Shown here: one piece after another, positions 36,166 to 51,725 of the stretch | Position numbering within the stretch: position 1 is the stretch's first letter | Layout: each line of letters opens with the position of its first letter | Assembly: GCA_037039925.1 (NCBI GenBank) | Contig: JAXRKP010000575.1 | Location: 65,001 to 129,000 of the forward strand | Source of the DNA: Doris montereyensis | Lineage: Eukaryota; Mollusca; Gastropoda; Nudibranchia; Dorididae | Length of the DNA: 64,000 bases | Direction: 5' to 3' | Notes under the pieces: model-generated | Database searches by the model: none | The model's input: only the letters and a program-made list of their open reading frames with translations | What the model was told of the DNA's origin: nothing | Made by a program: the position numbers and the translations under genes

Positions 36166-36678
36166 ATGACAATAAGTTTCATCATAGACTATATGTATCT
36201 ACCGACAACAAGTATGAATCTCTTCCATTTGGCACAAACACTTAAGACGTTCCATTCTATCTTGACAAAGGCGAAACGCTTAATAGCATTACTAATAATA
36301 GTATCCTCATATATTTAAAACCGCCACTAAATGTGGACTTTCAGCGATCCACTATACGCTAGGCAGTTAGTACACTTTCCGTGGCTGCCCGGTAGTTATA
36401 AGACTATTCAGCAAGACGCAACATTCAAAGCTGTAGCAGGATGCAGCACTGTTCGCAAAGTTTGGCGACAGCGAACCGACCTGCGTATTGTTTTGGTTTT
36501 TCTTTTCGATCCAACAAATGTATTCACGTTTTGTTTGGGTGCTGCTTCTAAGCTCTAACGAACCATGAAAAAGTAAAATGTAAGAGATAAGGGAGAAACT
36601 CTCAAAGTCTGTAAAAAGAGTGAGGATTATATATTATTATTGTTAATACTTAACGTCCAATCTTTGTCACATTTCCAG
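36166..36678. other. Intron 6 of AKR copy A, unique part
   Basis: No gene or repeat array is supported. It includes GCAAGACGCAACATTCAAAG at about 36409, which resembles a stretch at 12930-12990. Confidence 0.5.
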
Positions 36679-36818
36679 GTAGAAGCCCAGCCCAGGTGGC
36701 CATAAGGTGGCTTCTCCAGAAAGACGTTGTGTCATCTGTCATCATTGGTGCCACCAAAATGTCACAGCTGGAAGACAACATGAAGGCTGGCACCGGATGG
36801 TCTCTTACTGAGGAACAG
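36679..36818 (+). pseudogene. AKR copy A, exon 7 (intact exon)
   Basis: 140-nt exon, acceptor CATTTCCAG, donor GAACAG|GTGAAT. It encodes RSPAQVAIRWLLQKDVVSS, then VIIGATKMSQLEDNMKAG. The IIGAT region is the NADP(H)-phosphate-binding segment of AKRs. Joined in phase to exon 6 it gives the canonical AQKIGRSPAQVAIRW. Confidence 0.85.
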
Positions 36819-37109
36819 GTGAATCCCCCTCGCCTCTTCCTCCCTCCTCTCCCTCTCCCCTCCTTTGTTTTTCATTTAAGTCTGAATTAACTCAAATGCA
36901 AGGAGTTTGTGAAATTACACTTTGAACTGCGATGCCGATTGTGAAAACATCGACTGCAAGAATCAAAAACATTTATTCAATTCAATTCAATATCAATATG
37001 TACGTTATTGTCCTAGTCCTAGTGAGAAATGTGTGTTTGCAATGTGACAAAAGGCAATTAAGAATACCTAAAAAGAAATAAAAGTAACATATTAATATAC
37101 TGTATGAGT

Positions 37110-37290
37110 TATCAAAAAAAATTCATTCATTCATTCATTCATTCATTCATTCATCCATCCATTCATTCATCCATTTATTCATTCATCTATTCATTCATTC
37201 ATTCATTCATCCATCCATTCATCCATCCATCCATTCATTCATTCCTTCATTCCTTCATTCATCCATCCATTCATTCATTCATTCATTTAC
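37110..37290. repeat. (ATTC)n tetranucleotide repeat
   Basis: ATTC and ATCC tetranucleotides in tandem, about 45 copies, with the inverted form GAATGAATGG just after, at 37309-37325. Confidence 0.95.
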
Positions 37291-37681
37291 ATTTTTAATA
37301 ATATGAAGATGAATGAATGAATGGATAACTTACCATTTTGACTTCAATGATTAAATTATAAACGACCATCATGCTTCTTACGTTTTGAATATGAAATCGT
37401 TGACTCATCTGCAGCAGTTGCTGTGGATTTAAGGGAAAACCAGATCGCCTTTATGGCCAGATCTTACAAGAAGATTGTCTCTCATACAGGAATTGTCTGT
37501 GATCTCCAGTATTTTTCAGGATTTTGTTGCCAAATTATGGTGTTGGAAACCACTCATGTCATTAAAAAAAAAAAAAAAGTCATTATGGATAAAGACAAAA
37601 AAAAACTAACAATTTTTTACAAACTTTATTGATTCAAACCTAGAGCTACTAAATTCATTCTTATTTCCTGGAAATTGTCAC

Positions 37682-38018
<337 letters not shown>

Positions 38019-38509
38019 TTAGTTGGAAATGTCATAACACTCATACACAGCGTACAGCGTGAATCCACCTAGCGACATTGTATTCAATGTGCAAAAGACA
38101 TCAGAATTCGAGGCAGATGTTGAGCATGATATTGGCATGAATTCAATGATTGCATTTGTCATTAAATTTAATATATGGGCATGCAAAATGATGCATATTG
38201 GAAAAGAAATTTAGATCATGGAGAAACATTCTCCTTGCAACAAAATGAGCCCAACACAGTCATTATGTGTCACACTGGCAGGACTAGATCTATAGGCCTA
38301 CCAAATATAAGTATCGTATCATACTGGTACCTGCATCTTACTGCCTACTAAGTAAAAGTCGATGAAAGAGGGTACCGGTAATCAGAAAGGAGTCTTGTGT
38401 AGCACAGGGGAAGCCCAGGAAATAACTGTCTACGTCAACGAGAATGAACCAATGGTACTTTTAGCTGTTTCGGTGTAGAGTTGGATAGTATTATTAGTAT
38501 GTCCTGACT

Positions 38510-38900
38510 TTACCACCTTTTGCCCCACCCCACTATACTCACATGATCCAATTGTGTTATTACTAGCTTCCAAGAAGCTGAACATTCATCATCATCATCA
38601 TCATCATCGTCATCATCATCATCATCATCAACAACATCAACAGCTGTGTATCCCATATGACGTTGCATTCCTGACAGCACGTCTGACTCTGAATGTCTCT
38701 CTGTCCTGTGCTTTCTTCCTTTCTTTGTTACTGGGTTTTTTCTTTCCAAAAGCTTCACCTATAATGTCTTTCTCCCATACCGTTTGATGTGACCAAAACA
38801 TTTCAGCTTTTGAGCTCTTACAAACCTTCCAGCCATCCTTCGTTTGCGTGCAGCTCTTCTCTTATATATTTTATAGATGTGCTGGTTCTGGTTTATTGCA
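38510..38900 (-). mobile_element. Probable LINE C-terminal fragment with (GAT)n expansion
   Basis: The minus strand gives KRRAARKRRMAGRFVR and KLKCFGHIKRYG, a pattern like the C-terminal tail of several non-LTR elements, followed by a run of Asp codons from a (CAT)n tract at 38588-38630. Weakly supported. Confidence 0.35.
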
Positions 38901-38983
38901 TGAAACTCTAATGACTTTTTTGTAGCTTTTCAGTTCGAATAAAGCTGCCTACATTTTTATTTCTTATTTCAATTCCTACCCAG

Positions 38984-39097
38984 ATGAAGGAGCTAGATGG
39001 CGTGTCTTCAAGAACAGTGCCTCCCGTTTATGACATGGTCATCGGGTTGAATAAAGACTGCCTGAATCCGTTTTTGCCGTCAGAGGAGGTGCACTAA
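38984..39097 (+). pseudogene. AKR copy A, exon 8 (last coding exon)
   Basis: Acceptor TCCTACCCAG. Encodes a C-terminus beginning MKELDGVSSRTVPPVYDM and ending LPSEEVH, with TAA at 39095-39097. An AATAAA at 39303-39308 could be the polyadenylation signal. The exon is open, so only exons 1, 4 and 6 of copy A are visibly damaged. Confidence 0.75.
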
Positions 39098-39672
39098 AAT
39101 CGTGAACAAATTTGAACATAAACAGAGCAAATCTAATTAATAGAATTGCATTGCATTAAATAGGCTACATGTATATGCTTACTTGTTTGTTTCTCAATAT
39201 AATGAAATACGCAGTACCATTCTTTTTTTAATCTTTGTTTTGATTGTGTTTCTTTTTAAAGAAATTTATGATTGAAAATTTAGTGTTTGTTACTTCCCCT
39301 GCAATAAAAACTACCTCTATGTATGTCTTGTCATGCTTTTACTTTTACATCAAAACGCATTGCCAGAATAACAGTGCATGTGTTAAGATAGACAGATTTA
39401 AAAATAATAAAATTACATGTGTGTTATAATAGTCATTGAATGAATTTGACTACATGTTTTTACGAAAAAGCTGGTTTACGGACAAATGCCTTTCATGAGG
39501 ATGAACACCTACTCACACACGCTCGTGCCCACAAACACACACACACAGGCGCACAAGCAGACACATACAAGTATGCATCTAAACACACCCACATAAATAC
39601 ACACAAACACACACCAAAACACATACCATACACACACAAATGTTGACATACACATCCACAGGCACACACAAA

Positions 39673-39711
<39 letters not shown>

Positions 39712-40128
39712 ATGCATTCAGTTTGAATAAAATAGTCAGCACGAATCAAAATTTCCTGTTGCATCTTTTATTTCCACATCCGTAAAACGAGAGAAAAACG
39801 ACACGGTTTGTTAGTATTTTCATCCCTTAATCTACCCACTTAATTTAATAAAGAGCTTTCTGTTCCACCCACTTTTTATTGTGTTTTCGCTTGAAGAGAT
39901 ATGTGGGTTTTTTAAAATTGATATGTTGTTATTTATTACTCAATGCAATGATATTTGGACACACAATAGACAGATAACTGACCATTCGAAATATGCAATC
40001 ATAAAACAGAATGACCCTGATTGGCCATCATTTAATGACCTTGACCTTTAAAATTTATTCAAATTTGGGCTCACTGTTTATATTATATAACATAAGTCAT
40101 CAGTCGTGCAATGGATTGAAAGTTAACG
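39098..40128. other. 3' flank of copy A, with (CA)n at 39500-39710
   Basis: AT-rich DNA with a long run of ACAC-type repeats. Cys/Val reading frames on the minus strand are translations of it. No gene is supported. Confidence 0.5.
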
Positions 40129-40281
40129 TTAATTTTCATCCTCACTAGATCTATAACGTAAATCTAATTCATCTAGATCTTCACTTTGATCTCTATCAAG
40201 ATCACCCAAAGAAATATCAGATTGATTATCTTCTAGATCTACATCATAATCAGGCTCTTCAGATCGACTCATTTTGATCAT
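40129..40281 (-). CDS. Short acidic open reading frame, hypothetical
   Basis: From ATG at 40281 (alternative ATG at 40272) to TAA at 40129-40131, 50 codons. Composition is strikingly acidic and Ser-rich (EEPDYDVDLEDNQ, DLDRDQSEDLDEL). Such acidic N-termini occur in some transposases, for example piggyBac-like ones, but nothing further confirms this. It may be chance. Confidence 0.3.
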   Translation of the reverse strand: MIKMSRSEEPDYDVDLEDNQSDISLGDLDRDQSEDLDELDLRYRSSEDEN

Positions 40282-40464
40282 TTTCACAGGCTAAAAATGG
40301 GAAAAAACGAACGTTATTTATCTTTATTTCTTTTTCTTTACTATCACTAACTAATTAGGCTTTGGTAACTTCGCGTAAAAACGAGTTCAATACAGGAAGT
40401 GCAGCAGAAAGTAAATCTTAAGCTTTGCGAATGCAAACCAGCGTTTGGCCAGCGTTTTGCGGAA

Positions 40465-40471
40465 CAACAAC

Positions 40472-40537
<66 letters not shown>
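40465..40537. repeat. (TAA)n microsatellite, LINE tail
   Basis: About 24 TAA units next to the GCAAAATTTATATAGCGCCC terminus; probably the 3' tail of the minus-strand non-LTR element. Confidence 0.9.
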
Positions 40538-40538
<1 letters not shown>

Positions 40539-42310
40539 CAAAATTTATATAGCGCCCCTATCCATGAGGGTCATGCTCAGTTGCGCTTTATAAAGGTCAA
40601 GACATACATCATACAATAGCTTACATAATGTACTTAATATTTAAGATTACTATAAAATCATGACATCTACATACACGAAAAATGTTACAATTAAGATGAA
40701 AAGTACCTAAATCACTATATGTGCTAATTACAAGATGGCCACACATTGCAGGTGCCAACTCCTCATACCCCATGATAGGTCGAATTGTCAGGTTTAAAAA
40801 TCCCCGTATATAAAAGTAAATAATAGTTAAAGAAGTCAAAATAAAGATCTCTAGAATAATTACATATACATGACAGTGTTAAAGATACCATATATCAATA
40901 AAACACCAAACCCTTAATACGGGTTTTAGTTATATTATATTATGGAGTCGAAAGTGAAGCGGAACAATTCTGTTTTAAGTGATTGTTTAAAGGAAGGAAG
41001 GGTTGTACAATTTCTAGTTTTAACTGACAAAGAATTCCATACAGCTGGGGCCGAAAAGGTGAAAGAACGTTCGAGAAAATTTGTCTTAGGGACGCTTCTT
41101 TTAAGTTACAAAGATTGTGATGATCTAAGCGAACGATTGGGGTGGTGAACTTTAAGGAGATGATTTAGAAAGTCGGGGGCAGTGTCATGAATGCAGTTGA
41201 AAGTGAGACATGCTATCTTAAATACGATTCTCTTCTCTACGGGAAGCCAATGTAGAGAGCACAAAACGAGAGTTCAAACTTTTTGGTCTTAGTTACAATT
41301 CTTGCTTTTTATGATGTTAATAAGTTCTTTGCTGTTGCCCTTGTGCTCAGCGATGTAGTCTCTTGTATATGTACGTTTGCATTCGTATATCAGTCTATTT
41401 GTTTCGTTTTTTGCTTTGATATATAATTCTTTGTGAATGAAGAGCTTAGATTTCCGCCAAGTTTCTTCGGCTGCTCTTCTCTTTCGTTTTGAGATTTAAA
41501 CTTTTGTAACCAGCTTCCTCGAGGCTCTTAGTTGTCTATGATTTGACAATGTCACTTGTAACACTTTCCATGTCCAAAGGGTTTTTTTGTCATATACGAA
41601 ATCGACTTTTGTTGATGTATGGGCTATTTCAATTTCAAGTGAAATATTATGCTTTGATGGTCTGAGATATGGTTGCTTTCTACACATACATCTTGCAAGA
41701 GGTTGTCATTGGAATAGCTCATAACAAGGTCAAGTGTGTTTCCGGCTATATGTGTTGGTGATTTAACATGTTATATATCAGGTTGCATGCCTCGATGCTG
41801 TTTATGAAATTAAATGTATTTTTATCTGAATTATCATTGACATGGATGTTGAAATCTCCAAGAATATATAGGTTGTTTGTTTTAGCTGAAATATCGATCA
41901 TGTGATCTTGAAATTCATTTATAAACTTGGTAATTGAGGCATTGTTTTCTTGGATGCCGGGTGTGGGGGGGGGGGGGGGGGCGAAAAATCAAAACAAACT
42001 TGTAATAACACTTCATGTTACATTCAAGGACTTCAAATGTGGATGGTTGCATAGAGATTATCAGTTCGATGTCCAATGCCGTTTTAAAAATCACCATTAG
42101 TCCACCACCTTCTCTGCCATGGGGACGGTCCCGTTTAACAAAAGAGTAACCAGATGGTAACAATAACATATCATTCAAAATGCAATCACTATCATCTTTT
42201 AGCCAGGTTTCTGTTATGAAAAGTAAGTCTATGTCACAGTCAATTATGTATTCGTTCAGTAGTGTTGTTTTATTACGAACAGAGCGTGCATTTAACAGCA
42301 CAACCTTTTA
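40465..42310 (-). mobile_element. CR1/L2-like non-LTR retrotransposon, internally deleted
   Basis: The 5' part on the minus strand (42301 down to about 41300) encodes an AP-endonuclease domain: LLNARSVRNKTTLL, DLLFITETWLKD, then LGDFNIHVN near 41860, with a frameshift around a poly-G run at 41967-41983. No reverse transcriptase was found. The 3' part (40540-41290) ends in GCGCTATATAAATTTTGC and an (ATT)n tail at 40465-40535. Whether both parts are one insertion is inferred from shared orientation. Confidence 0.65.
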
Positions 42311-44300
<1,990 letters not shown>

Positions 44301-44304
44301 GCAA

Positions 44305-46130
44305 CGACACTCCTGGGACTTCTTCCAGACAGAAATCACGCGATTAGAGATTGACTTGTACTGGCCCCAGTACTGGGTGCAGAGGCAACGAAATTTCACT
44401 AAGCTACAGTTAAGCGCAGACTTGAGGTTCATTGATGCAGTCACAATCGCGAGACAACAAGAGTAATTAAAGGCGCAACTGGAAATTCAAGGAAAATCAG
44501 AACAAGTGGTACTCTAGATGTATGCGCAACCTCAAGACAAGTGTATCACTAAAGGAAAAATAGGATAAACATAATCAGACACAGAATACAAGTGTTAAGT
44601 GTGGGAAATGTGCGCTGCTACTACGAAAGAGGAAAATATCCAGCCGATGTGAAAAAGTATCACAAATGCCAGAAAATGAATCACTTAAGTCAGATATGCT
44701 GCACAAAATATACAACAGTAGACAGTCGAAGGCACAGCAGTGAGGACACTGATCAAGAAAAAGAATGTTTCGTTGGAGCTATAAATAATAGCGATGCAGA
44801 GCCTCCATGGAGAAAAATAATAAAGTTGTTCAGCACGATGGTGTCCTTTAACATAGACACAGGAGCTAATGTCAATGTGGAAAACCGAAGTTACAAGAAA
44901 TTCATAGAGTTATGGGTCCTGGCGGTCCACTAGTTGTAAATGGGCTTTTGATGACGAGGATTAAAGATGACTTAAATGCCACACTTTATGTAGTGAAAAA
45001 AGACACAGAATGTCTTGGCAGCCGAGCAACATCCAAAGCTTTAGAGGGCTAGTTGCAGTAAAAGGCAATTTAAATGAAGTAGGACTGAAAACTTTTGAAG
45101 AGGTCAAGTGTGAACGAGTGAAGATACAGCTTCGAGATGATACCACACCGTACTCAGTTCCTGTGACCAGACGAAGACCTCTTCCATTGATGAAAAAAAG
45201 TCGAAGTTGAGTTGAATAGAATGGAAGAGGAAATGTCATTCAAGAAATTGATGAACCAACTGATTAGCTGGCATCAATTGTACCAGTGTTAAAATGAATG
45301 ACAATATAATAGCTAAATCAGTATACAGTGCTAAAGCCCAAGGTAAAAGGCAAAAAGGCAGACCTCGGAGAAAGTGGGAAGAAGACATAAAGAGGCATTG
45401 AAGCATAGAAATTTTACTTTTTTGAAAGGAAACAGAAAATGCCAGGACAGGGCATCCTGGAGAAAGATCATCTCGGGCATTTAAACCCATACACTGAAAG
45501 GTAGAATGCAACTGGTAAAGAAAGAAGAAAGAAAGTTAAAACCAAAACTCAAGGATTCAACAATCTTTTCTAAACTTGACGCAGTCAGCTGATTTTGGCA
45601 AGTCCCGCTTAACCAGAATCGGCAAAATACACAGCGTTCATCACACTGTTTGGCAGGTAATATTTTACACATCTTCCATTTGAAATGACATCAGCGCCAG
45701 ACATATTTCAACGCATTATGACAAAATTGTTGCAAGGAATAAAAGGCATCATATGTTACATGGAAGGTATAGTATGTCATTCTTCCTCTAAAGAAGAGCA
45801 CACTTAATTATTCAAGAAAGTAGAAACAAAACTCAAGGAAGCTGGTCTGAAATTAAATGCAGAGAAGTGTGTATACTACAAAGAAGAACTTAACTTTTGG
45901 GACACACTATAAGCAGGAATGGAATTAGAGCTGACGATTCCAAGGTAGAAGCAATCGTTGTGATGAAAGCACCCAAAAATGTGTGTTAACTCAATCGTTT
46001 CCTGGGAATTATCAATTACCTTGGGCGTTTTTACTAACCTATCAACAGAGTTGAGTTCAGTAAATGAATTATTTAAAACGAATTTCACACACTTATTGAA
46101 CACGGCAAAACTTAACGAGAAATTAACCAT
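44305..46130 (+). mobile_element. Gypsy-type LTR retrotransposon remnant, broken by LINE insertions
   Basis: In + strand order: a gag C-terminal piece (LSADLRFIDAVTIARQQ at about 44415), a degenerate zinc knuckle (KCQKMNHLSQICC, with the first Cys replaced) at about 44660 and an aspartic protease motif DTGA at about 44860. Reverse transcriptase blocks follow: YSVPVTRRRPLPLM at about 45150, FSKLDAVS at about 45567 and later pieces up to about 46100. Stops and frameshifts occur throughout. A LINE 3' end interrupts the reverse transcriptase at 45285-45535 and a second LINE truncates it at 46130. No LTR was found. Confidence 0.82.
45285..45535 (+). mobile_element. LINE family 1, 3'-end insertion in Gypsy
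   Basis: + strand copy of the family-1 3' end: MNDNIIAKSVYSAKAQGKRQ coding remnant, CAGAAAATGCCAGGACAGGG, ACCCATACACTGAAAGG and a GAAAGAAGAAAGAAAG tail. The Gypsy reverse transcriptase reading resumes after it. Confidence 0.82.
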
Positions 46131-49095
46131 CATGGAATCTTTCTTTCTTTCTGTCTTTCTCAGTCCCCATTCTACTTTCTGGTGTATGGGTTTAGATGCC
46201 CGAAGTAATATTTCTCCAGGCTGTCCTGTCCTAGTATTTTCTGTTTCCTTCCACAAAAAGTTAAATTTCTTTGCTATAATGCCTCCTTTATATATTCTTC
46301 CCACTTCCGCCGAGGTCTGCCTTTTGGTCTTTTACCTTGGGTTTTGGCATTATAGACTGATTCAGCTATTCTATTGTCATGCGTTCTGTTTACATGCCCA
46401 AACCATCCCAGTTGATTTATTTCTATCTTAGTTTTTATGACATCTGCTTTGGTTTGGTCTCTTATTGGTTTGTTTCTGATTTTGTGTCTTTTGGTTTTCC
46501 TTACTACTCTTTTTAGATATTTCATTTCAGCTGCTTGTACTCTACTGTATTCCCTACTGTCTAAGGTCCAGGTTTCACTGTCATATAGGAGAGAACGACA
46601 ATAAACATTTTGGTTTTTGTTGACAATTCTTGTTTACCTATAAATGCTTTTCCTAGATGGTTATATATTGCCATTGCCTTTTGGATTCTCTGGCTAATTT
46701 CTTCTCTTAATTTTCCCTCTGAGTTAATCATTACTCCTAGGTAGTTATAGCTGTGAACTTGTTCTAAATTCTCCTTACCCAATTTAATATTTTGTGTTTT
46801 AGCTTCCCTAGTTACTAGCATTGTTTTGATTTTCTTTGCATTTACTCTCATTCCTCTTTTATTTAGTTCATTATTCCTCATGTTGACATTTGACTGAAGG
46901 TCCTTTTCTGATTTTCTGAACAGAACTAAATCGTCAGCAAATGAAAGAATTGATACATTTACTGGTTTGAGTTTCCACATACCTATATTCTTTTTTTTTC
47001 TTCATTTTTGAAAATGCCTTTGCAACTGAATGTGATATAAACAAAAGAGGACGTAGGTTACAACACTGTCTTATTCCTATATCTACATCAAATTCTTTAG
47101 ATACATTTCCACCTACTCTCACTGCACATGTTGGTTTATTGTAAATCGTTTTTTACGGATTCTATTAAATTTTGCTCTATATTGTGTTCTTTTAGGGAAT
47201 GCCATAGATCGTCCCTCCTCACGGAATCAAATGCCTTTCGTAAGTCAATAACACGGAAGTACAAGTCAATGTTTTTTTCAAGAGATGTTTCTATTATTTG
47301 TCTAATTGTAAATATGTGATCTTACACTTTTTCTTCGTCTAAATCCACTCTGATGTTCTTCAATCTGATCCTCTACTTTTTCCCTTAGTCTCATTTCTAG
47401 TATCCTGGCATACACTTTTCCTGGGACGCTAAGTAGTGATATCCCTCTGTAGTTTAAGCATTCCATAGTTGATCATTTCTTGTGTATTGGTACTACCGTT
47501 CCCTTTTTCAGTCGTCTGGCACCTGTTTGGACTTCCATGCTTGTTGGCATATTGCATGTAGTAGTTTGTCTGCTTCTCTCCTTGGTTTTTATTCATTTCT
47601 GGATAAATTTGATCAGTTCCTGGGGCCTTTCCCAATTTCAGTTTTCTTATAGCTGCTTTGATTTCTTCCATTGAGATATCTACATCTTCAGCAGTCTCAT
47701 CTGGATTGCTTGCTATTCTTACTAATTGATCTGTACTCCTTGTTTCATATGTTCTGGACGTATTGTGTAAATGTTGAAAATGCTTTCTCCCTGTTTCCAT
47801 GATTTCACTGCCTCCTTTCATTATGTCTCCTTTGGTGTTCTTAATTTGTCTTTTTGGGCATTGTTTTGTCTTTCTCATGCTCTTCATTGCTCCTAGAACA
47901 GCTTTTGATTTCCTTGGTAGCTTTCTTGAAGGCTTTATCCAAACTCTTCCTACTGTTCCTGTTTTGCTTTCCTAACTTCCTCTTTGGCGATAGTAGTTCT
48001 TTTACTCACGTAATCCATTCTATCGTCTGGCCTCTTTATTTGCAAGTATTTCTTCCAGGCATCTTTCTTTTCTTTGATCTTAGTTTTGACATTCTCATTC
48101 CACCTTGCTGTTCTTTCCCCATCTCGTTTAATGTATTTCCTACCACATACCTACTCAGTACAACTGAGGAGTGTTAGTACTGTAAGTTTCTTTATACATT
48201 TGCCACGTTTCTTATATTGTGCTATCATTATCATTCAAATCAATCTGTCTTTCACTGATGAATATTTTTGTCTAGATTGGTCTCTATCTGTTTTACATCT
48301 GGTTAATTTAGTTCTTCTATTTTGAATTTAGTAGCTTTCTTTTCTATCCTTTGCTGTTTGTTTTCTTCAGTCAGTAATCTCATTTTGGCTATCACTAGGT
48401 GATGATCACTAAATAATTCATCTCCTCTGTTTACTCTTGTATCCATTGTAATGTTAAAGAGGAGCTGTTAACTATTAAGTCTATGATTGACTGTTCATAT
48501 ATGTCTGCATTTACTCTTGTATATATTTGTTGTTATCTTTATGAGGAAAAAAGGTGTTGGCTATTTTCATGTTATTTTTAAGTCAAATGCCTATTAGTCT
48601 CTCGCCATTTTGGAGAAGTTGTTGTCTTTCCTTCTTTACCTATTACTCTTCCTGGTGTTTCTACATTGTTGCCTACTCTGGCGTTTAAATATCCTAAAAC
48701 CATTAGTTCCTGTTTGGGTTTGAGACTCTCTGCAGCTATTTGTAAATCGTTTTCGAAGATATCTGTTTCTGCTTTGATTGCGTCTTCGTTTCGTCCAAAA
48801 GCTATTCATGTTTTAATTTCTCTTCCTTTTGGTTTAATCTTTACCTCTAATAGCCGTGGACTTATGAATTTTCAAATTTATAGTAGGTGTTCCTGTCTTT
48901 CATGCATTATGAGACCCCCTCATGCTCTAGCTTTTATCTTTGACATCTACTACTAAGAAGATTAAAGTATGATTTGGTCATACATTTTCTATTCCTTGTC
49001 CTTTTTCTTTGTTTCTGTAATGGCCAAAATGTCTACTTAAAATTTTTCCATTTCTTCAGCTAGTTCTAACTCTCTTTTCCAAAAATTCACAAGCG
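46131..49095 (-). mobile_element. LINE family 1, near-complete non-LTR retrotransposon
   Basis: Minus-strand element of about 3 kb. An AP-endonuclease domain starts near 49085 (LELAEEMEKF, ILAITETKKK), with a later VLGYLNARVGNN block near 48690. Reverse transcriptase N-terminal sequence (KLKLGKAPGTDQIYPEM) lies at about 47620, a GIRQ block at about 47070 and the catalytic FADDLVLF at about 46930. An Arg-rich C-terminus (GKRPKGRPRRKWEEYI) is at 46290-46330, then a 3' UTR and GAAAG tail at 46141-46160. It resembles the RTE-like elements often annotated as craniofacial-development-protein-2-like. Many frameshifts and stops; inactive. It truncates the Gypsy remnant. Confidence 0.85.
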
Positions 49096-49362
49096 ATTAA
49101 ACAAACATTACACGTATTTCCAAAGGAAATTAAGATCATTTTAAGTCGATAATAAAATGTCGATGCAAAGAAAGGTAGACATCTGGATGTCCACGTAGTC
49201 TCTTCCTCAAAAACCCATTCATGCTGGCTTTGGTATTTCCTTTCTTTGTCACATTTCAGACTTTTTTTTAAACAATAGTAACTAACTGTAAAATGATATA
49301 CTTGAAATCTCTCAAAGAGCAGATAGGCTGTTTACTTTGTTTTATTTCTACCGATGTCATTA

Positions 49363-50095
<733 letters not shown>

Positions 50096-50206
50096 TATCT
50101 ACAGCGATGCTCTCTGGTAGAATTATGACTGAATGAAGCTCGGAGGAAGAATAAACCTTCGGTTGCATTATCAATGCTTCTGACAGTAGAAAACGTCTGA
50201 TGGACG

Positions 50207-50760
50207 ATGCGAGGTCACAAACGAGCCCACATTGTCATAGTGAATTTATCCACGTTCCCACACAAACGCAATTGTCAAATTATTCAGAAAAAAATTGTCG
50301 CATACATTGCAGGGTTCGTAGTGCATAAATTGAAAAAAGGTTTGAGCTGTGAAACGTGCGTAGTGCACTACTCGAGACCACTGTATCAAACGTACACTTA
50401 TTGATCTCTATAACATCACGAGGTGGGTTAGCAATCCCATCAAAAGACGTCATTAATTGCATTGCATGTGAAAAGTTTTTTCGGTGCCAAGTATCATCAA
50501 CTGACAATGGTGATGTGACCTTGTCCAATGTCAAAAGCCACAAAATAATCCAAGCCGTTTTAAAGTCATTCTTAAACAAGCCCATATTTGAATCGATCTT
50601 GATATGTTCCACCAGGAGCCTTTCAACAATCATCTAATTCTGCTGATAATCGGTCGCTGAAAAGTATCTCCAGGTCCGATTACACCCAAAATCTACAAAA
50701 GCAAATCAAATCAAAAAGTAGGTATTAAATAAGTTGATAATCTTTTCTGGACAATAAATC
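50207..50760 (+). pseudogene. P-element/THAP9-like transposase C-terminal remnant, copy 1
   Basis: Frames on the + strand read IAGFVVHKLKKGLSCETC, then LISITSRGGLAIPSKDVI and CEKFFRCQV, and finally VLKSFLNKPIFESI. This pattern is the C-terminal region of P-element-like (THAP9-type) transposases. Frameshifts lie near 50395 and 50600, and about 25 bp present in copy 2 near YLQVRYHYAGKQ are deleted here. Confidence 0.65.
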
Positions 50761-51119
50761 TAATGCAAACAACTATCCAAGTTCCCATCTTAAACGAACT
50801 CTCTGACTAGTAGACAAGTTAGATGAACTGTTAATTGGGTTTTTACAGTAACCCAAAAATAACAACTTGCTCTATGTTAGTCGGGAGGAACATTGTATGA
50901 TAGAATAACCAGTCTTCAATTAATGGAATATGAATAAATTGATCATGTACAACGTTGTTATCAGTAATAATGTTTTTAAAATATGTGCTTGGTGAACATT
51001 TAAACATCCACTTGTGTTGAGTCAATTGATGGCCTAACGGTTAATAATTGAGTCTGTTCCCACCGTTAAAAAAACTGTTGAAACTAGATATTAATAAAAT
51101 CAAAGAAAAATGTAAACAG

Positions 51120-51725
51120 TCCCACACATTGTCTGGGTAAATTTATTCACCGGCAAAAAATTGTCAAATTATTCAGAAAAAATTGCATAACTTGATTGAA
51201 AAAAGGGTTGAGCTATTGCGAGTGCCATACACTGTTGAAAAAGGTTTGAGCTGTCAAACGTGCGTCACTTATTGATCTCTATAACATCGAGAGGTGGGGT
51301 TAGCAATCAAATCAAAAACGTGATTAATCTATAACATCACTTCGAAATGGAATTTCAATGCCAAAAGACATCATTAATGTAAGCATTGCATGTGAAAAGT
51401 TTTTCGGTGCAAAAGCCACATCAAACAATCCAATGTGACCGCAATCCCAATTTCAAAAGCCACAAAATAATCCAAGCCGTTTTAAAGTCATTCTTGACAT
51501 GTTCAAGCCCATATTTGAATCGATTTCACATGTTAGAATCAGGTCTTTGATCAACAATCATCTAATTCTGCTGATCAAATCGGTCGCTGAAAAGTATCTC
51601 CAGGTCCGATACCACTACGCGGGCAAACAGTACACCCAAAATCTACAAAAGCAAATCAAATCAAAAAGTAGACAAGTATTAAATAAGTTGAATCTTTTCT
51701 GGACAGGTTCTAGACAATAAATACT
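51120..51725 (+). pseudogene. P-element/THAP9-like transposase C-terminal remnant, copy 2
   Basis: A tandem relative of copy 1, about 0.9 kb downstream. The last 73 codons are open: KPIFESISHVRIRSL, NNHLILLIKSVAEKYLQVRY and VLNKLNLFW. The upstream part is more scrambled than in copy 1. Flanking sequence up to about 52170 is also duplicated (GTTAGTCGGGAGGAACATTG at both 50877 and 51885 approximately). Confidence 0.65.

Noticed and set aside
30836..36169. Series of 100 to 340-codon frames (KIGLFHSFTQ repeats)
   Set aside because: The 30-bp unit keeps any frame open. Only the first few codons before 30957 are exon. A repetitive secreted or structural protein was considered, but frames break often and there is no start or conserved context.
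47854..48325. + strand frames opposite the LINE
   Set aside because: Shadows of the minus-strand LINE coding region.
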